DNA from: an uncultured bacterium
Lineage (GTDB): Bacteria > Verrucomicrobiota > Kiritimatiellia > CAIKKV01 > CAITUY01
Reading direction: 5' to 3'
NCBI GenBank assembly: GCA_903908715.1
Contig: CAIVSY010000043.1
Coordinates: 1 to 64,000, forward strand
Length of the DNA: 64,000 nt
The position numbers were made by a program, and so were the translations under genes. Shown piece after piece: positions 1 to 8,548 of the stretch (position 1 is its first letter; each line of letters starts with the position of its first letter). The notes beneath the pieces were generated by a model. It saw nothing but the letters and a program-made list of their open reading frames with translations. It did no database searches and was not told where the DNA came from.

Positions 1-107
1 AGATCCAGGCTTCCCTCTCTTGATGGGAGATGACAGATCCCAGACCTCCCTCTCCCTTGATGGGAGAGGGTTGGGGTGAGGGTGTTTTGAACTGAATCGT
101 TCCGGCT
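1..107 (-). repeat. MITE-like repeat, copy A (cut by window edge)
   Basis: This is the right part of a dispersed palindromic element. It ends in GAATCGTTCCGGCT at 94-107. Inside are CCTCTCCC and GGGAGAGG arms and a GGTTGGGGTGAGGGTG stretch. It matches the reverse complement of the copy at 3478-3713, so it lies in the opposite orientation. The other end is outside the window. Bases 108-145 hold nothing recognisable. Confidence 0.75.
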
Positions 108-145
108 TAAGGATCGCACTAACACCCTGATCTCCGGCTGTTCAG

Positions 146-177
146 AAAAAAAAGAGGCCCCGGGTAACCGGGGCCTC
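146..177 (-). terminator. Rho-independent terminator of the pilin gene
   Basis: Read on the minus strand, a perfect 10-bp GC-rich stem (GAGGCCCCGG at 154-163 pairing with 168-177) with a 4-nt loop is followed by eight T residues. It lies 18 bp past the pilin stop codon. The stem plus T-run is a textbook intrinsic terminator, suited to a highly expressed single-gene transcript. Confidence 0.93.
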
Positions 178-195
178 CAACCATCTTGGATCAGC

Positions 196-525
196 TTACG
201 GCAGAACGTGATCTGTCCCTGTGCAGGTGGCATCCGTGCCAACCGCATTGTAGGCATACGTGCCATTCGCCGGACATTCGGGTACATCCTTCATGTAGGC
301 ATCCACGTCCGCCGTGACCACATCATCCCCTGTGGACTTCTTGGTCTCAAGCGCCCACTGCTCCTTGGCGGCTTCAATCTGGCGGAGGTTGTTGATGCAA
401 CCATTCTTCTGCGATGTCGTTCTGGCCTTCATGAACGAAGGAATGGCGATCGCCGCCAACAGACCGATAATCGCGACCACAATCATGATCTCCACCAGCG
501 TGAAACCCATCTTATTCCTCTTCAT
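196..525 (-). CDS. Type IV pilin / pseudopilin (prepilin-type N-terminal methylation domain)
   Basis: A 109-residue type IV pilin-like protein. It starts MKRNKMGFTLVEIMIV. Prepilin peptidase would cut after Gly7, leaving Phe1 with Glu5 in the mature form, followed by the hydrophobic helix used for assembly. The body has INNLRQIE then KEQWALE, and two cysteines near the C-terminus (PECPANGTY and ATCTGTDH) that could form a disulphide. The reading frame is open much further upstream, but the ATG at 525 sits 6 nt after AAGGAG, and the upstream part is basic and not pilin-like. A sigma-54 promoter lies about 80 bp upstream and a strong terminator follows. It could serve type IV pili or a type II secretion-like machine; the sequence does not decide. 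No assembly genes are nearby. Confidence 0.92.
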   Translation of the reverse strand: MKRNKMGFTLVEIMIVVAIIGLLAAIAIPSFMKARTTSQKNGCINNLRQIEAAKEQWALETKKSTGDDVVTADVDAYMKDVPECPANGTYAYNAVGTDATCTGTDHVLP

Positions 526-604
526 CTTCATCTCCTTCTTTCTTGTTGTTCTTTCTCTTCTTCTTCGGTTGGTTCCCCACCAACTCTTCTTGCCATGGTT
601 AATA

Positions 605-621
605 AGCAAACACCGTGCCAA
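605..621 (-). promoter_or_regulatory. Sigma-54 promoter (-24/-12) of the pilin gene
   Basis: The minus strand reads TTGGCACGGTGTTTGCT, matching the sigma-54 consensus TGGCACG-N4-TTGCT at every defined position and with correct spacing. The expected start point is near base 594, leaving a leader of about 70 nt before the pilin ATG. The next gene upstream encodes a sigma-54 activator, which fits. Confidence 0.9.
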
Positions 622-652
622 TATCGAATTTCGCCACAAAAACTATCTCAAA

Positions 653-685
653 GATGAAAAAATGCGATTTTTTAACTCTTTCATC
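653..685. promoter_or_regulatory. Inverted repeat, possible enhancer site for the sigma-54 activator
   Basis: GATGAAA (653-659) and TTTCATC (679-685) form a perfect 7-bp inverted repeat around an AT-rich core that is itself a short palindrome (AAAAAAT-GCG-ATTTTTT). It lies 33-65 bp upstream of the -24 element, between the regulator gene and the pilin. Enhancer sites of NtrC-type activators are often inverted repeats upstream of the promoter, although usually 80-150 bp away. The assignment is tentative. Confidence 0.35.
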
Positions 686-736
686 GGACTTTTTCTCGAC
701 TTTGAAAAAAATGATGGCCGCTTATATGCAAATCTT

Positions 737-2119
737 TCATTCAGCACCTGCGGGTAACTTCCTGTAAAGGGTTGCAAGGCTGATTTTCAGCGCCTTGGCT
801 GCTTTTTCCTTGTCCCCGCCGGTCATCCCCAGCACCTGATCCAGATATTCCTTCTCCCTTTCCCGCAGGAAAGCCTTCAAAGACTTGTTCCGATAGGCAG
901 CGGCCGCATCCACCGCTCCACTCGTGACAACAGGCGCAGGCCCCATCCGTCCCACCTGATTCAAGATACGAGGCGGCAATACATCGGCTGTAACCTTGCC
1001 ATCCTGAGCAAACGTCATTGCATGCTTGATGGCGTTCTCTAATTCACGGACATTCCCCGGCCATTGATACCGCTCCAGCATATCCTTAACTTCAGGCAGT
1101 AAGCGAGGCACTTCCGATTCCCCTGATTCATGACGCAGAACATGATATACCAGTGGCAGAATATCTTCCTGCCTTTCACGCAACGGCTTGATTTCTATAG
1201 GGATGACACTAAGACGATAGAAAAGATCCTCGCGGAAAGTCCCCTTCTGGATCAATGTCTCCAAACTGGTATTCGTCGCGGCAATCACCCGTACATCCAC
1301 GGGAATGTTATCGTTCCCTCCAACCCTTCGTATCTCCTTTTCCTGCAACACCCTGAGGAGTTTTCCCTGAATTCCAAGAGGCATCGAGGATATCTCATCC
1401 AGGAAAAGGGTACCCCCATTCGCCGCTTCAAATAATCCTTCCTTGTTGGAAGTTGCCCCCGTGAAGGCTCCCTTCATGTGCCCGAACATTTCGGATTCAA
1501 GCAAAGCTTCCGGCAATGCGGCACAGTTAACAGCCAGAAACTTCTTGTCCTTGCGGCGGCTGTACGCGTGGATCGCCTTGGCTACCAATTCCTTACCAGT
1601 ACCACTCTCCCCCGTTACCAGAACTGTCGTGTCGGCAGGGGCCACACGTTTGATCATCTCACAGACATTGCGCATGGCTGGGCTTTCGGCCACGATATTC
1701 TCAAACTTATAGCGCCCAACCAGTTCCTGTTTCAGTTCCTGATTCTCGGACAATGCACGACTGTATTCCAGTGCCCGCTGGATGGTAATCAATAACTCAT
1801 CCATCTTGAACGGCTTGGTAACGTAGTCGAACGTACCAATCTTCATCGCCTCAATCGCCGTCTCAACCGAACCATATGCCGTCAGAATGATCACCGGCAT
1901 ACCGGGTTTCTTATCCTTGGCAATCTTGAGCAATTCCATGCCGTCAATCGGCGTCATCCTGATATCGGTAATCATCAGGTCAAACGCCTCATTGACAATC
2001 AGGTCCGGAACCTTGCTGCCATCCTGCACGGAAGATACCTCATATCCTTCCGCCTTAAGCAGACTGTTCAACAGGCTCAACATCCTCGGCTCATCATCTA
2101 TCAGGAGTATGCGCGCCAT
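737..2119 (-). CDS. Sigma-54-dependent response regulator (NtrC/PilR family)
   Basis: A 460-residue activator with three domains. The receiver (1-120) has the acid pair D8/D9, phosphoacceptor D52, T80 and K102. The AAA+ domain has Walker A at 170-176 (GESGTGK), the sigma-54-contacting GAFTGA loop at 217-222 and Walker B ending in D241-E242. The C-terminus carries a Fis-type helix-turn-helix (AAKALKISLATLYRKL). The start at 2119 gives the usual MARILLIDDE N-terminus; the frame is open 10 codons further. No histidine kinase gene adjoins it in the window. Its position directly upstream of a pilin with a sigma-54 promoter suggests a PilR-like role; this is inference from context. Confidence 0.95.
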   Translation of the reverse strand: MARILLIDDEPRMLSLLNSLLKAEGYEVSSVQDGSKVPDLIVNEAFDLMITDIRMTPIDGMELLKIAKDKKPGMPVIILTAYGSVETAIEAMKIGTFDYVTKPFKMDELLITIQRALEYSRALSENQELKQELVGRYKFENIVAESPAMRNVCEMIKRVAPADTTVLVTGESGTGKELVAKAIHAYSRRKDKKFLAVNCAALPEALLESEMFGHMKGAFTGATSNKEGLFEAANGGTLFLDEISSMPLGIQGKLLRVLQEKEIRRVGGNDNIPVDVRVIAATNTSLETLIQKGTFREDLFYRLSVIPIEIKPLRERQEDILPLVYHVLRHESGESEVPRLLPEVKDMLERYQWPGNVRELENAIKHAMTFAQDGKVTADVLPPRILNQVGRMGPAPVVTSGAVDAAAAYRNKSLKAFLREREKEYLDQVLGMTGGDKEKAAKALKISLATLYRKLPAGAE

Positions 2120-2290
2120 AAGCCCCCACGTGGATATTCTACATACCACAAGTCATGAAAACCGAATTACATCATAATTCTCATTTCTTGGAAACAATAA
2201 TATTTCTAAAACCCGAACGCAGCGCATCGCCATCACGGAAAGACTACCCCGTTGGATCAAATTCGCTGGGGCTGGATCCAGAATAGTGTC

Positions 2291-3415
2291 CTACGCCCGT
2301 AACAGCCACTCACTGCCATTCCCGGACAGGATCTCAGCGATACGCCTGGATGCATTCCCATCCCCGTACGGATTTGGGGTACTGGCCATGCGCTCGTACA
2401 GCGTACGGTCAGCAAGCAGCCGCTCCAACGCAGACTCGATCCGCTCACGGTGCGGCCCCACCAGGAGGCATGTTCCGGCCTCAACCCCTTCAGGCCGCTC
2501 TGTTACATCGCGAAGGACAAGCACAGGCTTCTTGAGGGCCGGGGCCTCCTCCTGCACCCCGCCTGAATCGGATAGCAGCAAATAAGCTCCGTTCATCGCA
2601 TGCAGGAACTCAACATAGTCCAGGGGACCGGTCAAAAGGACATTGCTCATCCCGCCCAGGATCTCCCTGGCCGGAACCTGCACGTTCGGATTGGGGTGTA
2701 CTGGATACCATATAAACATATCCGGATGCCGGGCCGCAAAATCCCGGACCGTCTGGAAAACCTCCCGAACCCCATGCCCGAAAATCTCACGCCGATGACA
2801 GGTCATGAGAATATAAGGGGCCCCGGCTGGAACCGGTTTGGGAGGAGGGGTTGTCCGTCCAAGAACATACCGTAAAGCATCGACCACGGTGTTGCCCGTG
2901 ACGTAAATCGCATCAGGGTTCATTCCTTCCCGCAGCAGGTTCATCGCCGAACCACGGGTGGGGGCAAAGTGGTATTTGGCCACCAATCCGGCCACCCTGC
3001 GATTGAATTCCTCCGGGTAAGGAGCCCAGCAATCTCCTGTCCGCAATCCCGCTTCGATATGCCCAAAGGCCGCATGCCCGTAGAAACAAGCCACCGAAGT
3101 CGCCATGACGGTTGTTGTATCCCCTTGCGCCAAGACAACATCAGGCTTCTGGGCGGCAATATACTCATCCATCCCGTGAAGAACCCGGCAGGTAACATCC
3201 CGCAAGGTCTGATTGGGCCTCATAATGTCCAGATCAGTGTCCGGCTGGATTCCAAAAACCGCCAGCATCTGGTCCAGCATCTGCCGATGCTGGGCGGTCA
3301 CCAGGACATGCACGTCAAACGGCTCCGGATACCTCCGCAATTCCAGGATTACAGGAGCGACCTTGACCGCCTCGGGGCGGGTACCGATCACACAGACAAT
3401 CTTCTTGCGTGTCAT
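2291..3415 (-). CDS. wecB: UDP-N-acetylglucosamine 2-epimerase (non-hydrolysing)
   Basis: A 374-residue cytoplasmic enzyme interconverting UDP-GlcNAc and UDP-ManNAc for surface polysaccharide synthesis. Family motifs are intact and in order: GTRPEA near the N-terminus, HIEAGLRTG, PEEFNR, TGNTVVDAL, TCHRRE, SDSGGVQEE, TERPEG and the final NPYGDG. Length is normal for WecB/MnaA. The gene lies upstream of the response regulator on the same strand with 171 bp between, so it is probably a separate unit. No WecC dehydrogenase is adjacent. Confidence 0.95.
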   Translation of the reverse strand: MTRKKIVCVIGTRPEAVKVAPVILELRRYPEPFDVHVLVTAQHRQMLDQMLAVFGIQPDTDLDIMRPNQTLRDVTCRVLHGMDEYIAAQKPDVVLAQGDTTTVMATSVACFYGHAAFGHIEAGLRTGDCWAPYPEEFNRRVAGLVAKYHFAPTRGSAMNLLREGMNPDAIYVTGNTVVDALRYVLGRTTPPPKPVPAGAPYILMTCHRREIFGHGVREVFQTVRDFAARHPDMFIWYPVHPNPNVQVPAREILGGMSNVLLTGPLDYVEFLHAMNGAYLLLSDSGGVQEEAPALKKPVLVLRDVTERPEGVEAGTCLLVGPHRERIESALERLLADRTLYERMASTPNPYGDGNASRRIAEILSGNGSEWLLRA

Positions 3416-3477
3416 GGCCCATCTTCTACCAAAAAGGATCCGCCATCCGCAATGGCTTACGATATCCGCCTGTCCTG

Positions 3478-3713
3478 AGCCGGAACGATTCCATTCAACA
3501 CACCCTCACCCCAGCCCTCGCCCATCCAGGGAGAGGGAGGTGTGGCTTCTTGACTCTCCCACCCAGGGAGAGGGAATTTTGAATGGTTGCGAGGGCCCAG
3601 AGCGGCATCACCTTCTGGTGAAGGCATAACTGGGGTCGTTGGCAATTCCTCTCCCCTTGCGGGAGAGGATTGAGGTGAGGGGAATTGCACCCGGTAACTG
3701 AATCGTTCCGGCT
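3478..3713 (+). repeat. MITE-like repeat, copy B (236 bp, both ends present)
   Basis: The best complete copy. AGCCGGAACGATTC at 3478-3491 and its exact reverse complement at 3700-3713 form 14-bp terminal inverted repeats. Inside are several CCTCTCCC/GGGAGAGG arms, including CCTCTCCCCTTGCGGGAGAGG, that would fold strongly. It fills most of the 394 bp gap between wecB and glyQS and carries no plausible gene. No clear target-site duplication was found. Confidence 0.85.
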
Positions 3714-3809
3714 AAGCCCTTGCATTGGATCCAGTCTGACCTTGTCGATTCCCGGGAAAGTCCCCTTTTCGCTTGACCCTCCAGACCCGCTTCGTCAGGA
3801 TACCGCGCC

Positions 3810-5240
3810 ATGACAACGTCCACATCCAAACTCTCCATGGAGAATCTGGCCTCTTTGTGCAAACGGCGGGGATTCATTTTCCAAAGCTCGGAAATCTACG
3901 GCGGCATCAATGGCTTCTGGGACTACGGCCCCCTCGGATGTGAACTCAAGCGGAATATCCGGGAAGCCTGGTGGCGTGACATGGTCCTGAACCGCGAGGA
4001 CGTAGTTGGACTGGATTGTTCCATCATCATGCACCCCCGGATCTGGGAAGCTTCGGGTCATGTCGGCGGATTCACGGACCCGATGATTGATTGCCGCTCG
4101 TGCAAGAAACGTTTCCGTGCCGACCAGTTGTTCGAGGAACTGGGGATCGAGCCGGAAACCGGCAGCGAGATCGAGAAGAAGTTCAAGCTGCCACCGGGCA
4201 CCAAGTGCCCGGCTTGCGGATCCCTGGAACTCACGGAACCGCGCGCCTTCAACCTGATGTTCAAGACCTATGTAGGCCCGGTGGCGGATGAATCGTCCGT
4301 GGCCTACCTGCGCCCGGAAACAGCGCAGGGAATCTTCGCCCAGTTCTCGAACGTCATGTCGGTTTCGCGCCAGAAGGTTCCCTTTGGCATCGCCCAGGTC
4401 GGCAAGGCCTTCCGGAACGAGATCAATCCCCGGAACTACACATTCCGCTCCCGGGAATTCGAACAGATGGAACTGGAGTTCTTCGTCAAGCCGGGCACCG
4501 ACCAGCAGTGGCATGACTACTGGGTCGAGGAACGCATGCGATGGTACCAGTCCATCGGCCTCCCGAAAGAAAGCATCACCAAGTATGTCTACGGCAAGGA
4601 GGAACTGGCCCACTATGCCAGCGCCTGCGTGGATATCATGTATGCCTTCCCGTTCGGCGTCCAGGAACTCGAGGGAATCGCCGCACGCGGCAATTTCGAT
4701 CTCGGCCGCCACCAGGAATACAGCGGAAAATCGATGGAGTATTTCGACGCGGATACCCAGGAGAAGTTCGTGCCGCACGTGGTCGAGCCATCCGCCGGCG
4801 TCGACCGTATCGCCCTGGCCCTGCTCTGTAACGCCTACCGGGAGGAGTGGATCCCGAAGGAAGGCCCCGCCGTCGAGGCGGAACCCGGAAAACCCGTTCC
4901 GGAAGGCTATGAATTGCGCACGGTCCTGCGCTTCGCCCCGCGTGTGGCTCCTGTCAAGGTCGCCGTCTTCCCGTTGCTGAAGAACAAGCCGGAACTGGTC
5001 GCCAAGTCGCGCGAAATCTTCACAGGACTCAGACGCCACTGGAACTGCTTCTGGGACCAGACCGGAGCCATTGGCCGCCGCTACCGGCGCCAGGATGAAA
5101 TCGGGACCCCCTTCTGCATTACCGTGGACTTCCAGTCCCTGACCGATAATACCGTCACACTCCGGGAACGCGACAGCATGCAGCAGGTCCGCATCAGCCT
5201 TTCCGAATTGACTGCGGAACTGGACCGCCGCATGGGCTGA
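3810..5240 (+). CDS. glyQS: Glycyl-tRNA synthetase, single-chain dimeric type
   Basis: A 476-residue class II aminoacyl-tRNA synthetase charging tRNA-Gly, of the alpha2 type rather than the alpha2-beta2 GlyQ/GlyS type. The N-terminus has GFIFQSSEIYGGINGFWDYG-type sequence. Then come motif 2 (FRNEINPRN), a CRSC plus CPAC cysteine set probably holding zinc (about residues 95-137), the SAGVDRIALALL motif 3, and a C-terminal anticodon-binding domain from about 385. Length is typical. The start at 3810 follows CAGGA; ATG 3837 is an alternative. Downstream genes run the same way with a 3-nt gap. No T-box leader was seen. Confidence 0.96.
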   Translation: MTTSTSKLSMENLASLCKRRGFIFQSSEIYGGINGFWDYGPLGCELKRNIREAWWRDMVLNREDVVGLDCSIIMHPRIWEASGHVGGFTDPMIDCRSCKKRFRADQLFEELGIEPETGSEIEKKFKLPPGTKCPACGSLELTEPRAFNLMFKTYVGPVADESSVAYLRPETAQGIFAQFSNVMSVSRQKVPFGIAQVGKAFRNEINPRNYTFRSREFEQMELEFFVKPGTDQQWHDYWVEERMRWYQSIGLPKESITKYVYGKEELAHYASACVDIMYAFPFGVQELEGIAARGNFDLGRHQEYSGKSMEYFDADTQEKFVPHVVEPSAGVDRIALALLCNAYREEWIPKEGPAVEAEPGKPVPEGYELRTVLRFAPRVAPVKVAVFPLLKNKPELVAKSREIFTGLRRHWNCFWDQTGAIGRRYRRQDEIGTPFCITVDFQSLTDNTVTLRERDSMQQVRISLSELTAELDRRMG

Positions 5241-5243
5241 GTC

Positions 5244-6047
5244 ATGCACCCTGGAAGAAACCAGCTTTACCGGTACTGCCTGTTGCTCCCTTTGCTTGCC
5301 TTGGCATTCGCCCGGCCTTGCCGCTCCCAGGAGACGAACAACCACCCGGATGCAGCCCCCCCACCCCCGGCCCCAACCCCCGCCGTCGCTCAACTGCCTT
5401 CGGTCGACCAGCTGATGGGCGAGTTGCTCGCCCGGCTCCCCTCCCAGGCCATCCTGGTTTCAGGCGACCTTGTCACAACCCCGACAAATGGCCCTAAAAC
5501 CCGCCTGTCGGTCGACATTCTTCTTTCTTATCCGCAAACTGCGGTCTACACGATCCGGGATGCGTTCGGAAAGGAACTGGAGGAGTTGTCGGTCGTCCGC
5601 GAGGGCTCATCTGTACGCTATACCTACAAGAATAACGGAGCCGAGTCACCCGCACCGCCTCCCGGACAACGGATCCAGGACACCGCCTTGACGTGGATGG
5701 ACCTGACGCTGGGGTTCCTCTGGTGGGAAGGCGGACGGATCATCGGCCAGATGGAAAGCCGTGGCCAACCCTGCTATGTCCTCGACCGGCATGCGCCGGC
5801 CGGCAGCCCCTCACCCTATGCCAGCGTCCGCATGTGGGTCGACCAGCGCGTCTCCATGCTGCTTCAGGCCGAAGGCTACAATATGCCCGGCGACTGCATC
5901 CGCCGCCTGAGCGTCAAGAGCTTCAAGAAGATCAAGGACGAGTGGATGATCAAGGACCTGGAGTTCGAAGACCTCCCTGAGGGGCCACGAACCCTCCTGC
6001 GCGTGCGGACGGCCGACCCGGTGAAACCCGCGGCGGGATTACCTTGA
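5244..6047 (+). CDS. Exported LolA-like protein of unknown role
   Basis: A 267-residue protein with a signal peptide (hydrophobic stretch about residues 11-25, then RSQE) and a Pro/Ala-rich linker at about 36-50. The body resembles the broad family annotated as outer-membrane lipoprotein-sorting proteins (LolA-like fold). It has a TWMDLTLGFLWWEG segment, GQPCYVLDR, a MWVDQRVSMLLQAEGY strand pair and IKDEWMIKDLEF. It starts 3 bp after glyQS and is followed 32 bp later by the PAP2/ArnT fusion, so the three may be co-transcribed. Whether it handles lipoproteins is unknown; the fold match is moderate. Confidence 0.65.
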   Translation: MHPGRNQLYRYCLLLPLLALAFARPCRSQETNNHPDAAPPPPAPTPAVAQLPSVDQLMGELLARLPSQAILVSGDLVTTPTNGPKTRLSVDILLSYPQTAVYTIRDAFGKELEELSVVREGSSVRYTYKNNGAESPAPPPGQRIQDTALTWMDLTLGFLWWEGGRIIGQMESRGQPCYVLDRHAPAGSPSPYASVRMWVDQRVSMLLQAEGYNMPGDCIRRLSVKSFKKIKDEWMIKDLEFEDLPEGPRTLLRVRTADPVKPAAGLP

Positions 6048-6079
6048 CTCCACCGCCCTTCATGGTTTGATACGGGGCC

Positions 6080-8494
6080 ATGGCAACTCAAGTCAGGCAC
6101 CGATATCTTCCCTGCCTTCTGGTCACCGCGGCCCTTCTGGCCCTTGCCGCGGCGATCCTGCCATGGGATTCGCTCATCGACTCGAACGTGCGAACCTTCT
6201 CACACCGCGTTGGGGCCAGGTATTTCACCCAGGAACTCCTGACCTTCATCCGCCCGCTCGGGAAAGGCGAGGTCCTCCTGTTGCTGGCGTGCATCCTGGG
6301 CGTATGCGGCGCCCGCAAACGAGCCACCCATATCCTGTTGGCAGTCCTCCTCACCGGCATCCTCGTCTGGCCCCTCAAGCTGGGAGTCGGGCGCGAACGC
6401 CCGAACCGTTCGAACACGGAATCATTCCCCAGCGGCGACACCGCCTCCGTGGTGGCGTTCTGCACCCCGCTGGCAGCCGCGTCCCCCTGGGGCTCGGTCA
6501 TGACGGTTGCCGCCGGAAGCGCCGTTGCCGCAGGCCGCGTCTATGACGGGAAACATTTCCCCTCGGATGTTCTCACAGGCGCCGCCATGGGCGTTCTATC
6601 CGCAGCCATCGCCTGGGCCATCCTTCGCAGGCGTACCCCGCGCATCAAGCGCTTCTGGTTCTTCCTGGTTGTCTGCGGAATCCTGTTATATGACCTGGTG
6701 AAACTGCCGTTTTCACGGGCGCTTCCCTTCAGCTTTGCATTCCTGTCCGTCTGGGGCCCCCTCGTCACGCTCCTCGTTTTCGCCCGGCTGTGGCCCTCGT
6801 GGTCCCGCCTGATGCGTATCCGCAGCCGCCCCCTGATCCGGGGACCCCTCCTCGCATGGCTGGCGATCCTCCTCCTGTGCGTCTATTTCGCCCTCACAAC
6901 CGCTTCCACCCTCTGGGACCGGGATGAACCGCGCTTTTCCCGCGCAACCGTTGAAATGGTCCAGTCGGGCAATTACCTGTATCCGACCTTTAATGGCGAC
7001 CTGCGCCCGGATAAGCCGATCCTGATCTACTGGCTGATGTCCCTTCCCGTCCGCCTGCTGGGCGCCTCCGAACTGGCCTGCCGAATGGTGGCCCCCCTGG
7101 CAACCCTCGGTACAGCACTGCTGACAGCCCGAACCGCCGCCCTGCTGGGCGGACCCCCGATGGCCATCCCCGCCTTCCTCATGCTCTGCCTCTGCCCGTT
7201 GATGGTGGTCAGCGGTTCCGCAGCCACCACGGACGCTCTCCTGCTCTTCTGCATGACAGGCTTCATCTGCAGCTTCCTGTTCGCATGGCGGCAGGGATTC
7301 CGGATGCACCACGGCATCCTGATGTGCCTGGCACTGGCCGGCGCACTCCTGACCAAGGGACCTGTGGGGCTCTTGCCGGTCCTGATCATCCTCCTTTGCC
7401 TGGCCCTCCTGGGTCGCGGCTTGTTACGGCCGCTCCCCTTCACGCTCTGGATCCTCGGCGCCGTGGCCATCGCTGCAGGCGTCTTCCTGGCTTGGGGGAT
7501 TCCCGCAAACCTGGCCACCAACGGGGAGTTCGGCGCACGAGGCATCGGGCACCATGTGGTGAAACGGGCCGTCACGCCCCTGGAAAGTCATGGAGGACAA
7601 TCCTTCTTGTTTTACTTCACCTACCTGCCCGTCATCGGGGTGGCTTTCTTTCCGTGGACCCTGTACCTGCCGTTCCTGTTTTCCCGCACATCCGCCCCGT
7701 CTGATCGCCAGGCGGACGACTGCACACCTGTTCTCCCTCTCCTTCGCAAGGTTGTTCTCGGATGGGCTCTGCCGGTCCTGGGTCTGATGAGCCTGGTCGC
7801 CACCAAACTTCCGCACTACATCCTGCCCGCCTTCCCCGCGCTGGCCATCGGTACGGCAGCCGGATTCCAGCAGGCCCGCAAAGCCGGCTTGAAACAAGCC
7901 TTGGGCCCCGCCTCCTGGATTGGACTGACACTCTTCTGTATCGTGGGGCTTGCCCTGGGATCGGGATTGCTTTTGGCCCCCTGGTTCCTTCCTGCCTTTG
8001 GCTTGCGGGTTCCCGCGGCCGCCATGGGACTGGTCTTCCTTGCCATGACAGGAATCGCCGTATACCGGTTCCGCCGCGGAAGGCACGATGCCACCCTGGC
8101 TACCCTTGCCGCCGGCATGACCCTTGTGCTCTGGACCGCAACCCTGTCCCTTCTCCCCGCCATCGAAGCCTACAAGGTCTCCCCGCACGTCGCATCCTGC
8201 ATTCTCCGCGAAACCGCACCGGAAGTCCCTGTGAGCACCTGCGGATTCGGCGAACCCAGCCTGACCTTCTATCTCGACCGGGGTATTGTGGAATCGCTGG
8301 ATGAACCCAGACTTCCGGAGTGGGTGGCACGCCGTACTCCCGGTGTACTGGTCATCACAAAGCCGAAATTACGCCAGCACCGGTCCCTCTTCCGCAAGGA
8401 TCACATCCGCAAGATCGCCCAGATCCGGGGATTCAATTATTCACAAGGCAAATGGGTCACTCTGGTGATTCTCGAGCGGAAGGCCTGCGACTGA
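6080..8494 (+). CDS. PAP2 phosphatase fused to ArnT-type lipid-linked glycosyltransferase
   Basis: An 804-residue polytopic inner membrane protein made of two enzymes. Residues 1-185 are a PAP2 lipid phosphatase: K100-x6-R107-P108, PSG at 117-119 and R153-x5-H159-x3-D163. The residue after PSG is Asp120, not the usual His. From about 265 the protein is a GT39/ArnT-like transferase with the WDRDEPRFSRA acidic motif near 280, PDKPILIYWL, and KLPHYILPAFPAL, in a long multi-TM region. ArnT enzymes move a sugar from undecaprenyl phosphate to lipid A; PAP2 enzymes act on undecaprenyl diphosphate. The fusion suggests a linked step on an undecaprenyl carrier; substrate is unknown. Confidence 0.88.
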   Translation: MATQVRHRYLPCLLVTAALLALAAAILPWDSLIDSNVRTFSHRVGARYFTQELLTFIRPLGKGEVLLLLACILGVCGARKRATHILLAVLLTGILVWPLKLGVGRERPNRSNTESFPSGDTASVVAFCTPLAAASPWGSVMTVAAGSAVAAGRVYDGKHFPSDVLTGAAMGVLSAAIAWAILRRRTPRIKRFWFFLVVCGILLYDLVKLPFSRALPFSFAFLSVWGPLVTLLVFARLWPSWSRLMRIRSRPLIRGPLLAWLAILLLCVYFALTTASTLWDRDEPRFSRATVEMVQSGNYLYPTFNGDLRPDKPILIYWLMSLPVRLLGASELACRMVAPLATLGTALLTARTAALLGGPPMAIPAFLMLCLCPLMVVSGSAATTDALLLFCMTGFICSFLFAWRQGFRMHHGILMCLALAGALLTKGPVGLLPVLIILLCLALLGRGLLRPLPFTLWILGAVAIAAGVFLAWGIPANLATNGEFGARGIGHHVVKRAVTPLESHGGQSFLFYFTYLPVIGVAFFPWTLYLPFLFSRTSAPSDRQADDCTPVLPLLRKVVLGWALPVLGLMSLVATKLPHYILPAFPALAIGTAAGFQQARKAGLKQALGPASWIGLTLFCIVGLALGSGLLLAPWFLPAFGLRVPAAAMGLVFLAMTGIAVYRFRRGRHDATLATLAAGMTLVLWTATLSLLPAIEAYKVSPHVASCILRETAPEVPVSTCGFGEPSLTFYLDRGIVESLDEPRLPEWVARRTPGVLVITKPKLRQHRSLFRKDHIRKIAQIRGFNYSQGKWVTLVILERKACD

Positions 8495-8548
8495 AATATA
8501 CCTCCAGCCATTGGGTTCAAGGGGCAGAACAAACAGAACCGGAAAACC

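Noticed and set aside
1-120. Repeated CCTCTCCC/GGGAGAGG arms as a CRISPR array
   Set aside because: There are no regular spacers; the arms are parts of a dispersed inverted-end element.
3714-3809. T-box or other tRNA-sensing leader before glyQS
   Set aside because: The 96 bp before the start show no T-box sequence or stem arrangement.
3795-5393. 532-codon open frame on the minus strand
   Set aside because: It lies opposite glyQS, whose protein motifs are unmistakable. The minus frame is low in family-like sequence and is a high-GC shadow.
7424-8188. Minus-strand Gly/Gln-rich open frame of 254 codons
   Set aside because: Composition of a shadow frame opposite the ArnT-like membrane segment.
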